A DNA stretch of 64,000 nucleotides, taken from an uncultured Acetobacterium sp. GTDB lineage: Bacteria; Bacillota; Clostridia; Eubacteriales; Eubacteriaceae. Positions within the stretch are counted from its first letter, which is position 1; the number at the start of each line of letters is the position of its first letter. The stretch lies in NCBI RefSeq assembly GCF_963664135.1, contig NZ_OY760905.1:3436736-3500735 (forward strand), read 5' to 3'. The position numbers were made by a program, and so were the translations under genes. Positions 17,474 through 26,478 of the stretch are shown piece by piece. The notes under the pieces are model-generated. The model saw only the letters and a program-made list of their open reading frames with translations. It searched no databases and was not told where the DNA came from.

Positions 17474-18570
17474 AGAGCGCGGTAATTGCAATCGTAATAA
17501 TATTTTTCGTCATGATGTCAGGCGGCTGCTCAGATTCTGCAGCTTCAAAAAATGGTGAATATAAAACCATTATCGATATGGCGGGCAGAACGGTGGAAGT
17601 GCCATTAAAAATTGATCAGGTTTATTCAACCGGGCAGCCAGGTGTCGTCGCGCTCTATACATTATGTCCGGATAAGCTTCTCGGATGGTGTATTGAACCT
17701 TCTGATGCGGAAGCAGAATTTATTAATGCAAAATATCTGAACCTACCCGTACTGGGACTTAGTCAAGGGACAAATTCCAATGCAAACACCGAAGAGATTG
17801 TTGCCAGAAATCCGGATATTATTATTTTGATGACGGATATTAATACCGAAGATACGAAAACCTCAGCAGACGAAATGCAGGAAACTTTTCAGATTCCGGT
17901 TGTCGTAGTTGATGACGAATTGACGAACATGGATGGGAGTTACCGATTCCTGGGTAAATTATTAGGGGTCGAAGAACGGGCCGAAGAACTGGCAACATAT
18001 TGTGGAAAGGTAATTAATAATGTTAAAGAAATTTCAAAAACAATTCCGGACAAAGATAAAGTGAAGGTCTATTATGCTCAGGGATCTACCGGGCTTCAGA
18101 CAGCGCCAAAGGGGTCAGCGCACTCACAGGTAATTGAACTGGTTGGTGGAATAAATGTATGCAGTCTGGATGCGATTGATAGTGGTCGTCTGACAATTGA
18201 CATGGAACAATTATTTAAATGGAACCCAGATATAATAATCGCCTCATACAGTGATGGCCACGGCGGAACCACGATGGGCAATACCGATGTTTTTGATATC
18301 ATTACCAATGCAAATCCGGAATGGCCACTTTTAGAAGCGGTTAAAAAGGGCGAAATATTTGAAACACCCTGCCTGCCATATAATTGGCTGGATATGCCGC
18401 CCTCGGCTAATCGAATTGTTGGGGCAACCTGGCTGGCAGAACTTTTATATCCGGACTACTATCATTATGATATTGTGCAGACTACAAAAGATTTCTACAA
18501 GCTGTTTTACAGGATCGAATTATCAGATGAACTGATTAATAAATTGCTTTACAATGCAGTGAAAAAATAA
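17458..18570 (+). CDS. FecB-like substrate-binding lipoprotein
   Basis: 370 residues. A lipoprotein signal with lipobox MSGGC (Cys about residue 23) precedes a class III helical-backbone binding protein (DMAGRTVEVPLKIDQVYS; ARNPDIIILM; WNPDIIIASYSD). Near the C-terminus, LPYNWLDMPPSANRIVG matches, from memory, the W-x-D-x-P-P-S-x-N-R motif of the MolA-type and related metal-binding subgroup. Molybdate, tungstate or another metal is therefore as likely as a siderophore. ATG at 17458 has GGAGGGAAAGG upstream; the ATG at 17470 is an alternative. Confidence 0.85.
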   Translation: MLVKMKSAVIAIVIIFFVMMSGGCSDSAASKNGEYKTIIDMAGRTVEVPLKIDQVYSTGQPGVVALYTLCPDKLLGWCIEPSDAEAEFINAKYLNLPVLGLSQGTNSNANTEEIVARNPDIIILMTDINTEDTKTSADEMQETFQIPVVVVDDELTNMDGSYRFLGKLLGVEERAEELATYCGKVINNVKEISKTIPDKDKVKVYYAQGSTGLQTAPKGSAHSQVIELVGGINVCSLDAIDSGRLTIDMEQLFKWNPDIIIASYSDGHGGTTMGNTDVFDIITNANPEWPLLEAVKKGEIFETPCLPYNWLDMPPSANRIVGATWLAELLYPDYYHYDIVQTTKDFYKLFYRIELSDELINKLLYNAVKK

Positions 18571-18713
18571 CCTGGGGAGGGGTTGGTAATGAAAAAATTT
18601 TCTAAACAGACAGAATGCCTCTGACGCTTGATCGATAAAAAACGATTGGGTATCAGGGACGAATTAAAAAAACGAGTCACTAAATTTGGATTAACGAAGA
18701 GGAGGAAAAATTA

Positions 18714-19454
18714 ATGAAAAGAGAAAAGAAAAAGGCAATACTTGGTTTGATTGTGATGGTGCTAATGATGATATCAATGAGTGCACCTGTTTTTGCAACT
18801 GACAAAGTGGATATAACAGTCTACGATGCAGCTTCAACTACCGAAACCCTATCATGGAAAGCATTTAATGTTTTACTGGGATACAATGATATGGGAACAT
18901 CACTCACAGGAGCCCCGGCAACGGGCATCTATGAATTTAGAGTCGGCGGAACACCGGATGGCGAATTAAAATATACCTGGACATTTGATGGAAGTGCTTT
19001 CACCACTCCATATACCACCGAAACGAAAGGACCAATAAGTCTTACGGTCCAAACTGCGAATGATCCTGAAAATGGTCTGGGAATTACGTTTAACCTCTAT
19101 TCCTCACATACGGATGGCACTGATAACAGCCTGAGTGGCTATGCAAAATTAAAACTAAAGGTGTCTGAATTTTTTTCTGATGGCACAAAACTTGTTATCA
19201 CCGATTCGGATGCATATAGCAAGGAAGTAAGTGTCGAGGGTGGTTATATTAGTTTTGATGTCAACAAAGGCGGCACCTATGTAGCAAAAGTCAGTCCCGA
19301 GGTAGTCTCCGAAAACAAAGCAACGAATGAGATCGCTACAACCAAATCCGCCAATCCGGTGAATATTGGATTGGTAATTCTGATAATCGTCGCGGTTTTG
19401 GCAATTGGCGGAATTGTTGTTTTCCTGAAAAGAAAAAGTAAGCACGATAACTAA
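18714..19454 (+). CDS. Membrane-anchored surface protein, shared novel domain
   Basis: 246 residues: signal peptide (cleavage after PVFA, about residue 29), an extracellular beta-rich region, a C-terminal TM (IGLVILIIVAVLAIGGIVVF, about 219-238) and a basic tail. There is no LPXTG motif, so it is anchored by the TM. The core (LKLKVSEFFSDGTKLVI ... GGYISFDVNKGGTYVAKV) recurs in the next gene (VSDNFADGTVLAL ... DGYVEFYVRHGGNYYL), defining a shared domain I do not recognise. AGGAGG precedes the ATG. Its position behind a metal importer suggests a surface receptor or relay, analogous in role to NEAT proteins but without recognisable NEAT motifs. Confidence 0.72.
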   Translation: MKREKKKAILGLIVMVLMMISMSAPVFATDKVDITVYDAASTTETLSWKAFNVLLGYNDMGTSLTGAPATGIYEFRVGGTPDGELKYTWTFDGSAFTTPYTTETKGPISLTVQTANDPENGLGITFNLYSSHTDGTDNSLSGYAKLKLKVSEFFSDGTKLVITDSDAYSKEVSVEGGYISFDVNKGGTYVAKVSPEVVSENKATNEIATTKSANPVNIGLVILIIVAVLAIGGIVVFLKRKSKHDN

Positions 19455-19479
19455 TTAATCAGGGAAAGGGTAGATAATT

Positions 19480-20865
19480 ATGGTATGCAGTGAAAAGAAA
19501 ACCAAAACCGTTTCATGCTTTTTAAAAGTATTGTTTACAATAATTATCATCCAGATTGTCAGTTTTACGACTACATACCAGGTTTTTGCTGAAACAATTG
19601 GGGATGATACCATTCATGATTCAGGAACGGGAACAGTGGAAGATCCTTATGTATATGACGTTGATGCGCTCTCGAAAGTTTCATGGAAACACCTGAAAAC
19701 AATTGGTGATGAGCAGATTCATGAAATCTATCAAATTGTTGAAAATGAGGTGATGCAATATAGTTGGTATTTTTCGCCTGAAATTTGCAAAAACCCTTCA
19801 ATTAGCGGACCCTATTTCCTGGGGATTAACAAATATTTAATCAACAAATCTGATAATTTGCCAGGGGGAAGCAGTGACGAAGCGCTCTATTTTTCGTTTG
19901 CTCTAAAACGGGATTTCCCCGGAGGCGTCAAAATTAAACTAAATGTTTCAGATAATTTTGCGGATGGAACCGTTTTGGCGTTGAATTATTATGGCGGTTA
20001 TAATTCAACGAGTGATCATGGCGACAGTCCGCTGATCTTACCAGGAGAAATCTATACCTGTTCGGGCGCCGAAGCGGTTGCTTCAGGGCTAACCGTAACT
20101 GATGGATATGTGGAATTTTATGTCCGGCATGGCGGCAATTATTATTTGAAACCGGAAAGTAAAGGCAATGCAACGATTAATTCAGATGAAGTTGTGCTCG
20201 GTAAAATTGGCGAACTTTTTAGTGGTAAAATCGCCGCAACGATTGCCGATAATTTTGGCAAAACCATTGAAGGTACGGTTACTGCTGGGGATTTAAACGG
20301 TATTAAAAAACTATATTTGGCGGATCTGCAATTAGACAGCTTGGATGAACTTGGTAAATATAATTTTAGCGGGTTGGAGCAACTAACGGCTTCGGGAAAT
20401 AACTTGAGAAAGGTTCCGCTTTTGAAAGCACCACAAATAACTTACCTGGATTTATCACACAATAAAATTGATGATATTACCGGATTATACCAAATGCCCA
20501 CCTTGAAAAATATTTTATTATCCGATAATCGCATTACAAATGTAGGGGACTTAAACAGTTTTACAAAATTAACGACATTAGATTTAAGCAATAACAAAGT
20601 TACTTCATGGGGTGCGGAAACAAAAAATGATACACTCCGATACCTAAAGCTTAGTGGGAATAAAATCGAAAAGGAAATTGACACATCAGGGCTTACGGTA
20701 TTAGAAGAACTGGAATATGATCCAGACGCTTCACGAGTTGCAGCATCAGGATCTGAAAAGAAGAAAGAAAATGGAAAATTTATAGAAAATGGATCTATAA
20801 TTGTTATTAGTTTAATAATTGTTATCGCAATCGTGATGATTAAAGTTTATTTTAAAAAGGAGTAG
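19480..20865 (+). CDS. Surface protein: shared domain plus leucine-rich repeats, TM anchor
   Basis: 461 residues: signal peptide (to about residue 38, YQVFA), a copy of the domain found in the preceding protein (about 60-225), then about six leucine-rich repeats (LYLADLQLDSL, LTASGNNLRKV, LDLSHNKIDDI, ILLSDNRITNV, LDLSNNKVTSW, LKLSGNKIEKE; about 270-410), and a C-terminal TM (about 437-457) with a short KKE tail. Probably a cell-surface binding protein; ligand unknown. 25 nt downstream of its paralogous neighbour. Confidence 0.75.
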   Translation: MVCSEKKTKTVSCFLKVLFTIIIIQIVSFTTTYQVFAETIGDDTIHDSGTGTVEDPYVYDVDALSKVSWKHLKTIGDEQIHEIYQIVENEVMQYSWYFSPEICKNPSISGPYFLGINKYLINKSDNLPGGSSDEALYFSFALKRDFPGGVKIKLNVSDNFADGTVLALNYYGGYNSTSDHGDSPLILPGEIYTCSGAEAVASGLTVTDGYVEFYVRHGGNYYLKPESKGNATINSDEVVLGKIGELFSGKIAATIADNFGKTIEGTVTAGDLNGIKKLYLADLQLDSLDELGKYNFSGLEQLTASGNNLRKVPLLKAPQITYLDLSHNKIDDITGLYQMPTLKNILLSDNRITNVGDLNSFTKLTTLDLSNNKVTSWGAETKNDTLRYLKLSGNKIEKEIDTSGLTVLEELEYDPDASRVAASGSEKKKENGKFIENGSIIVISLIIVIAIVMIKVYFKKE

Positions 20866-20868
20866 TCT

Positions 20869-21837
20869 ATGAATTATTTTGAAAACAACGTGATGGCATT
20901 GATGCCGTGTGCAGTTAAAGTGCCAATGGAAGCAAAGATTGCAGGTTACATTAAAAATAAAAATCTTTCCCTAAAATATGAGATCTTATCCAATGCCGTC
21001 GTCCAGGCTGATTTTTTTGAAGATCTTAAGACCATTGAGGATATTGATAGTCTTCCGGATGTCATGATTGCTCCGGGATTCAGCCGTTTTTTCTTTCCTT
21101 CATTTGTTGAACGATTTATAAAAACGGGTGCCTTTCAATCATCCCTTGACTTTGAGGTGTCAGCGGCCTATCAGGAATCAGGCGTTATTGACCCCAATGC
21201 TTACTACGATATCGTCGCTGTCAACCCGCTTGTTTTTTTAGTTGATCAAACGAATTATCCCGACCTTGAGCCGCCCCAAAAATGGGCTGATCTTCTGTCC
21301 TCGCAATATGAGCAGAAAATTGCCTTTAGGGGTCATACTGACGAGGATTTGTGTGAGGGCATATTATTTGAAATTTATCATAACCACGGCATTGAAGGAA
21401 TAAAACGGTTGGCTCGAAATGTAAAATCAAGGCTGCATCCATCACAGATGGTAGCTTTTGCCGGAAGCAAAAAAGCGGAAGCTCCCTTTATCAGCGTGAT
21501 TCCGCTATCCTTTGCAAATCTTGTAAAGGAAAGCGACACGATCCGGGTGGTCTGGCCGGAAGATGGTGCGGTTATGAATCCGGTTGTGATGTTGACGAAA
21601 AAGAATTGCAGCGAAGACGCAAAGGTCGTTTCAAGATATTTTATCAGTGAAGAGGTTGGCGATTTATTTAGTGAGGTCGGTTTTTGCTCGCTTCGTCCGG
21701 GGCTTGAGGCAAGAATGCCCCGCTTTGGAAAATATAAGTGGATCGGGTGGGATTTTCTCCTTCAGACGGATGTAAAAAAACTCCATGAGGAACTGAATCA
21801 GGTGGTTAATACACACTCACTGGAAAGGGCGAAATAG
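20869..21837 (+). CDS. Cytosolic periplasmic-binding-fold (type 2) protein
   Basis: 322 residues resembling iron/polyamine-type extracellular solute-binding proteins (SLPDVMIAPGFSRFF; YDIVAVNPLVFLVD; PPQKWADLLSSQYEQKIAFRG; RVVWPEDGAVMNPVVML). It has no signal peptide, lipobox or TM, so it should stay in the cytosol, which is unusual for this fold. It is in tight series with a GTPase (1 nt) and an ABC ATPase. It could be an intracellular metal or cofactor carrier, or a ligand-sensing subunit. Function unknown. Confidence 0.72.
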   Translation: MNYFENNVMALMPCAVKVPMEAKIAGYIKNKNLSLKYEILSNAVVQADFFEDLKTIEDIDSLPDVMIAPGFSRFFFPSFVERFIKTGAFQSSLDFEVSAAYQESGVIDPNAYYDIVAVNPLVFLVDQTNYPDLEPPQKWADLLSSQYEQKIAFRGHTDEDLCEGILFEIYHNHGIEGIKRLARNVKSRLHPSQMVAFAGSKKAEAPFISVIPLSFANLVKESDTIRVVWPEDGAVMNPVVMLTKKNCSEDAKVVSRYFISEEVGDLFSEVGFCSLRPGLEARMPRFGKYKWIGWDFLLQTDVKKLHEELNQVVNTHSLERAK

Positions 21838-21838
21838 A

Positions 21839-22528
21839 ATGCGTCTCATTACCTTTTCTGGGCCGCCTTCATCGGGAAAAACCTCTGTCATTATCAGCAC
21901 CATCAGGGCCCTTAAAAATAATGGCGCTGACGTAGCGGTTGTAAAAATGGATTGCCTTACCTCCGATGACAAGGAGCTCTATCAGAAAGAAAACATCCCG
22001 GTTGGGGTCGGGCTTTCCGGCAATCTTTGTCCGGACCACTTTTTTATCACCAATATTGAAGCGTGTTTTAAGTGGGGCATAAAAAAAAATGTCGACTATC
22101 TGATTACCGAAAGTGCCGGTCTTTGCAATCGCTGCTCTCCGCACATTTCCGGGGTTATGGCTGTTTGTGTGATTGATAATCTAATGGGTGTCAATACGCC
22201 CAAAAAAATTGGACCGATGCTTAAAATGGCAGATATCGTGATCATTACAAAAGGGGATATTGTCTCTCAAGCTGAAAGAGAAGTCTTTGCGTTTAAGGTA
22301 AGACAGACCAACTCGAAATGTCTGATTCTCAATGTGAATGGGATAACGGGTCAAGGATGTAGTGAATTTGCAACAATTTTAGCACAAGCCCAGGAACATG
22401 ATGCGGTTACCGGTGAAAAGCTGCGGTTTTCCATGCCCGCCGCCGTCTGCTCTTATTGCCTGGGAGAGAAAAAAATCGGCAAGGAGTATCAATTAGGTAA
22501 TATGCGAAAGGTTGAATTTCATGATTAA
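21839..22528 (+). CDS. HypB/CobW-like SIMIBI GTPase
   Basis: 229 residues. P-loop GPPSSGKTS (about 6-14), switch-like region ITESAGLCNRCSP (two Cys in a C-x-x-C placed like HypB's ENVGNLVCP), G4-like ITKGD and NVNGITGQG. Two further Cys (CSYCLG) lie near the C-terminus. SIMIBI GTPases such as HypB, UreG and CobW deliver or insert metals into enzymes. The cysteines suggest metal binding. Sandwiched between a cytosolic binding-fold protein and an ABC ATPase; probably part of a metallocofactor handling complex (inference). Confidence 0.72.
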   Translation: MRLITFSGPPSSGKTSVIISTIRALKNNGADVAVVKMDCLTSDDKELYQKENIPVGVGLSGNLCPDHFFITNIEACFKWGIKKNVDYLITESAGLCNRCSPHISGVMAVCVIDNLMGVNTPKKIGPMLKMADIVIITKGDIVSQAEREVFAFKVRQTNSKCLILNVNGITGQGCSEFATILAQAQEHDAVTGEKLRFSMPAAVCSYCLGEKKIGKEYQLGNMRKVEFHD

Positions 22529-23519
22529 CTCAATACCAGATGAAACGATTGCGATCATTTTTAAAACTTATCCTTATTGTCACGATTTTTTCGACGCTAT
22601 GGTTGTTGATTATCCTCCAGAAGACAAATATCATCTAACGGTTAAAGAATATTTTGAGAGCCTCGACAGCTATGAACTCCAAATAAAAGGGGTTGAACAG
22701 GAAGCGCTTGTCGGCCAGTTTGTGTCATTTATGGAGAATATGGAAGAACGTCAAAAAAGTGTTCAGTGGAATATTGAGTCACTGACGATTATCGGGGGTC
22801 AGAACAAGTATGGCGAACAGGAAAATGTCAGCATTTGTCTCAAACCGGGTGATGTTGTGTCGATCGTTGGCCCAACCGGTTCTGGGAAAAGTCGCTTACT
22901 GGGAGATATTGAATGGCTTGCTCAGGGTGATACACCAACCAAACGACGGATATTGATAAATGAGACAATCCCGCCTCAGTCTTGGCGATTTTCCATTGAG
23001 CATAAACTCGTTGCCCAGCTTTCGCAGAACATGAATTTCGTCATGGATCTGACGGTGGAAGAATTTATAAAAATGCACGGTGAAAGCAGAATGATTTCCG
23101 ATACCGAAGAAAAGACCCGGTTGATTCTGAAAAAGGCAAATGAACTTGCTGGTGAAGAAATATCTCTTGATACCCCTGTAACCGCACTTTCTGGAGGGCA
23201 GTCCCGAGCGCTGATGATTGCCGACACCGCTTTTTTGAGCTCATCGCCCATTGTCCTGATTGATGAAATCGAAAATGCGGGAATTGATCGAAAAATAGCG
23301 ATATCCCTTTTGGTTACGAATGAAAAAATTGTTTTGATCGCAACCCATGATCCCGTTCTTGCCCTCAGTGCCGAAAGGCGAATTGTCATCAAGAATGGTG
23401 GGATTGAAAAAATAATTGAAACTTCCGGGAATGAAAAAGAACAGCTCCATGAACTTGAGGCGTTAAATCAGAAGCTGATGAATTATCGGGAACGCCTAAG
23501 AAATGGAGAAAGTTTTTGA
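22521..23519 (+). CDS. Soluble ABC ATPase with N-terminal helical domain
   Basis: 332 residues from ATG 22521 (8-nt overlap with the GTPase gene; the in-frame TTG at 22512 is less likely). The first 85 or so residues (DETIAIIFKTYPYCHDFFDAM...) look like a DUF1858/ScdA-N-type helical domain. An ABC ATPase follows: Walker A GPTGSGKSR, signature LSGGQSRAL, Walker B PIVLIDEIENAG, H-loop ATHD. No TM segments and no permease partner are encoded nearby, so it probably works as a soluble mechanochemical ATPase with the adjacent GTPase rather than as a transporter subunit. Confidence 0.7.
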   Translation: MINSIPDETIAIIFKTYPYCHDFFDAMVVDYPPEDKYHLTVKEYFESLDSYELQIKGVEQEALVGQFVSFMENMEERQKSVQWNIESLTIIGGQNKYGEQENVSICLKPGDVVSIVGPTGSGKSRLLGDIEWLAQGDTPTKRRILINETIPPQSWRFSIEHKLVAQLSQNMNFVMDLTVEEFIKMHGESRMISDTEEKTRLILKKANELAGEEISLDTPVTALSGGQSRALMIADTAFLSSSPIVLIDEIENAGIDRKIAISLLVTNEKIVLIATHDPVLALSAERRIVIKNGGIEKIIETSGNEKEQLHELEALNQKLMNYRERLRNGESF

Positions 23520-24060
23520 TTGGCCATTATTACTAAAGATCATACACTTTTTCTTAAGTAATTTGAATGATTTCGCCACGCCACCATTGGCGTCGATATA
23601 AACGCCATGACAAGCTTTAGGCGGCCCTACATACAAACTTTTTTTTCGTAATTGGTTGCAAGTTTGTCCTGACTTGTTTTTGGTATTTCAAAGCTGAATG
23701 AAAAATTCATCTCACTCAGACTGGCAGTATGACGGCGATTCACCGGCTGTTGCAATAATACCTGCAGTTTTTTTTGCGCGTTTCCACGTACACAAGGTGT
23801 GTTCGAAACACCTGTTTCAGTTGTGAGTGGAATAATTGATTTAGCGGTCGGCGATATCTTTGTGAAGGTACGTATACTGGTCATCGCAGGCATTCTGTTG
23901 CATTTTTCTTAAAAAACTTGATATTGATTCATTTGTTTGGTATGATTAAAGAAAACATAGTTGAAAAAAAATAATTCACTAAGTTTTTTAATTGGAATTT
24001 GCAAAATAAAATCGCACGCATAATATTATGTGAGAGTTTATCAAGAGAGGAGAAAATAAT
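23520..24060 (+). other. 540-bp region without a supported gene
   Basis: No reading frame here has codon structure or motifs I can defend. It holds a short imperfect hairpin just after the ATPase stop (23530-23561) and a TGGCGT/ACGCCA hairpin (23588-23607). The last 60 bases are the AT-rich upstream region of the bL25 gene, with AGAGAGGAG as its ribosome site. Confidence 0.5.
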
Positions 24061-24678
24061 ATGAACGAAAAAGTAACAATTGCAATCGAAAAAAGAGAAA
24101 AGATGAGCGGCAGTGCCGGAAAAAAACTGAGAAAAATAGGTTATATTCCAGGTGCGATCAATCGAAAAGGTCTGGAATCCGTTTCAGTAAAAATAAATAA
24201 AGATGAATTAGTAAAAAACATTCATAAGTATGGGAAGAATTATTTATATACTCTTGATCTTGAGGGGCAGGAATCATATGCTGCAATGATAAAAGAGATT
24301 CAACATGCCCCAATTAAAGGCGAAATTTTAAATGTCGTTTTTCAGGAAGTATCCATTACCGAACCCATTAAGTTTGATCTTAATATTAAAATAATCGGCA
24401 AGGAAGCAATCGAATTAAGAGAACTTAATTTTGTGCAGCAAATGGACAAGATCCATGTGACAGGATTACCACAGGATATACCTGATTTTCTTGAAATCGA
24501 TGTAACGAATCTTAATTTGAATGATAAAATATGTGTCGGCGATATTAATTATCCCAAAGGAATTGAAACAGAAATTGAAGCGGATAAAATAGTATTAGTG
24601 ATAAATGAAATGAGATTAGAAGATACGGTCACAGAAGATGCGTTAGCTAATGAAAGTTCAGAAACCGTGCCGGAATAA
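24061..24678 (+). CDS. rplY: Ribosomal protein bL25 / general stress protein Ctc
   Basis: 205 residues, the long Ctc form: an N-terminal bL25 5S-rRNA-binding domain (EKREKMSGSAGKKLRKIGYIP, about residues 11-31, quoted boundaries approximate) followed by the TL5/Ctc beta domain (ITEPIKFDLNIKIIG ... LEIDVTNLNLNDKICVGDI). It binds 5S rRNA in the large subunit and is stress-induced in Bacillus. Monocistronic, with a terminator about 150 nt downstream. Confidence 0.93.
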   Translation: MNEKVTIAIEKREKMSGSAGKKLRKIGYIPGAINRKGLESVSVKINKDELVKNIHKYGKNYLYTLDLEGQESYAAMIKEIQHAPIKGEILNVVFQEVSITEPIKFDLNIKIIGKEAIELRELNFVQQMDKIHVTGLPQDIPDFLEIDVTNLNLNDKICVGDINYPKGIETEIEADKIVLVINEMRLEDTVTEDALANESSETVPE

Positions 24679-24827
24679 AACCTGTAAAGTATAATGATTA
24701 GGTGTGCAGGCCACAATATCAAGGAGTATGTTTTAACCCTGATGGCGAAAATATTCTTTGTATCATTTATAGATTTCTCAAAATGGGTGTATGCATAAAG
24801 ATTGAGGAAAAATAGTTTGAAAATCTG

Positions 24828-24867
24828 CCTTCTATGGTAAAATAAGTAATCATAGAAGGTTATTTTT
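24828..24867 (+). terminator. Rho-independent terminator
   Basis: CCTTCTATG (24828-24836) and CATAGAAGG (24851-24859) form a perfect 9-bp stem followed by TTATTTTTAT. Probably ends the bL25 transcript. Confidence 0.8.
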
Positions 24868-25043
24868 ATGGAAAAAATAGAAGGTCACATAGAAAAACTA
24901 AAAAATAAAATTAGTCGCCGACATGCTTAATATTGCTTGCAAAAGGCATGCAGTTTGTGTTTCAGTAGATTGAAATAGTAGAGTTGAGGCAGTTGTTTTT
25001 TTAATAGAAAATTTATTTAGGAAAAAGTAGAGAATATGAATAG

Positions 25044-25220
25044 AAAGGGTTGGCGGTGTCAATTGATTTTATAGCAGATGATCTCAAGGTGGAATCGGTT
25101 AAAGCAATTCCTTTTGCGGATACGGACTTTTCCTGGGATATTTATTTTTTATATAACAAAAATGCCATGCTTACATCAGCTGGGCAGCAATTCGAGTCAT
25201 ATATTATAACGAGAATTTAA
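25044..25220 (+). pseudogene. LysR-type regulator, C-terminal fragment
   Basis: The frame reads GLAVSIDFIADDLKVESV, then IPFADTDFSWDIYFLYNK, then a TAA at 25218. This is the classic end of a LysR substrate-binding domain (G-x-A-x-x-P...DL...I.f.d..f.W..yl.yrk...l). An in-frame TAG precedes it and there is no HTH domain, so only about the last fifth of the gene is left. Confidence 0.7.
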
Positions 25221-25341
25221 AAAGACGACTGAATTTTATTGTAAGTAATTTGTTGCTAGTTGGAAAGAGAAGCTTGCTATTGCATTCACTTCTGATATGT
25301 TAAACTTAAGCCATAAATAAAACATATTAGGGAGAACTAAA

Positions 25342-25503
25342 ATGAATATCAAAAGTATCAAGAGTAATTTGAACAAAAGATTTCAAAAAGAGCTGGCTAC
25401 GTGTGAAGTAGAAAGCAATCCAGATAATAAAAAGATTCGCTTATGCAATGATTACGGTACACGTTCCTGTTTAGCCTGCAGAACATGTTGGGTAAAAAAA
25501 TAG
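25342..25503 (+). CDS. Small Cys-rich protein, 53 residues
   Basis: ATG at 25342 with AGGGAGAAC 8 nt upstream; reads MNIKSIKSNLNKRFQKELAT... and ends CNDYGTRSCLACRTCWVKK before the TAG at 25501. Basic, with five cysteines, three of them in a C-x-x-C-x-x-C cluster near the C-terminus that could bind zinc or iron-sulfur. A stop-linked terminator follows at 25587. No family recognised; it could still be the remnant of a larger gene. Confidence 0.5.
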   Translation: MNIKSIKSNLNKRFQKELATCEVESNPDNKKIRLCNDYGTRSCLACRTCWVKK

Positions 25504-25586
25504 GGTAGACTATCTGAATGATATAAAAGATTAAGTTGAAAATATCAACTTGACTCGCCTGAGCCTTTCAAATATAAAAAATATAG

Positions 25587-25624
25587 AAAAGGGGCTAACA
25601 TTTATTTTTTAGTCCCTTTTTATT
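25587..25624 (+). terminator. Rho-independent terminator
   Basis: AAAAGGGGCTA (25587-25597) pairs with TAGTCCCTTTT (25610-25620) with one G-T pair, followed by TTATTT. It ends transcription rightward, facing the GntR gene. Confidence 0.75.
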
Positions 25625-25639
25625 TAAAGTGCCCATATT

Positions 25640-25780
25640 AATCCAACCGTTCATCAAAGTAGACTGCCAGTTGGCAATGAATCTGGTTCCAGACTTTTCT
25701 CCGATCCATAATCCCAGCACATCTCGGTATCTGTTTATCGTTGATACCAGGTCAATTTCAACAAAAACAAGGAAAATCAT
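25640..25780 (-). pseudogene. Possible IS256/mutator transposase fragment
   Basis: The minus-strand peptide NRYRDVLGLWIGEKSGTRF resembles the conserved G-x-K-E-V-L-G-x-W-I-G-E-x-E-S block of mutator-type transposases. Only about 45 codons remain and no inverted repeats are visible. Confidence 0.35.
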
Positions 25781-25788
25781 ATTGAGGT

Positions 25789-26478
25789 TTATTCTTGGGG
25801 GCTGATAAAATATTCCGGGTTTGCGGTGGTAAAAACATCCCGTAAATTGGTGACCGTGTCCAGATGCTGATGGAGAGCATTTCGTCCATCAATTGAGCTT
25901 CGTGTTTTGATTGCATCAACAATGGATTGATGATCACGGATTATTTGTTCATATCGTTTTTCATCACGCAGTTCAAAATTTTTCCAGCGTTTAACATGAA
26001 CGTATGCCTCTTTTAGAAGATCCAGCACATTGCCTTTGCCGACGGCATTCAGCAGATTACGATGAAAGGCCGTATCGGCGGTATTAAAATCATCAACCGT
26101 TATTTCACGGTTGATGATTTTTTTTTGTTCAGTAATATTCGCTTCCAGATGATCAAGAAGTTCCGTCGTGTTGGAAAGATTCATAACCCGACATAACGCT
26201 TCCTGTTCCACGGCCTCCCGAACGTACAAAATGTCCTCGACCAGTTTCATATCTATTAAACTGACATAGGTGCCCCGTTGGGGGTAAACCGTAATCAAGC
26301 CCTGGGCTTTTAGTTGGGTGATGGCATTCCGCACAATATGCCGGGAGACCCCATATGTTTCACAGAGATCATTTTCACTAATGCGTTCACCAGGCATATA
26401 AACAAGCGTTTCGATGTTATGAAATAGATCCTGATAGACCTCTTCTGTTGTTAAAAATTTTCTATTGCCTATATTCAC
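25789..26478 (-). CDS. GntR-family (FadR/FCD) regulator
   Basis: 229 residues. N-terminal winged helix (MPGERISENDLCETYGVSRH ... AQGLITVYPQRGTYVS) and a C-terminal all-helical FCD ligand domain with metal/ligand residues D-x-x-F-H (FNTADTAFHRNLL) and a later H. GTG start with AAGGAGG 7 nt upstream. Divergent from the 2-hydroxyacyl-CoA operon; the palindrome ACTTGTCGACAAGT between them is the expected kind of GntR operator. It probably responds to the pathway's acid or acyl-CoA (inference). Confidence 0.88.
   Translation of the reverse strand: MNIGNRKFLTTEEVYQDLFHNIETLVYMPGERISENDLCETYGVSRHIVRNAITQLKAQGLITVYPQRGTYVSLIDMKLVEDILYVREAVEQEALCRVMNLSNTTELLDHLEANITEQKKIINREITVDDFNTADTAFHRNLLNAVGKGNVLDLLKEAYVHVKRWKNFELRDEKRYEQIIRDHQSIVDAIKTRSSIDGRNALHQHLDTVTNLRDVFTTANPEYFISPQE

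Noticed and set aside
18589..18714. Short frame MKKFSKQTECL-TGA-RLIDKKRLG... that continues for 29 codons past an in-frame TGA, considered as a selenoprotein.
   Set aside because: The hairpin after the TGA has an A-rich loop without the GU features of a bacterial SECIS, and no U-x-x-C or C-x-x-U motif is present. More likely a remnant or chance frame.
23627..23893. 88-residue minus-strand frame in the gap before bL25.
   Set aside because: No ribosome site or family resemblance; composition is typical of a random frame.
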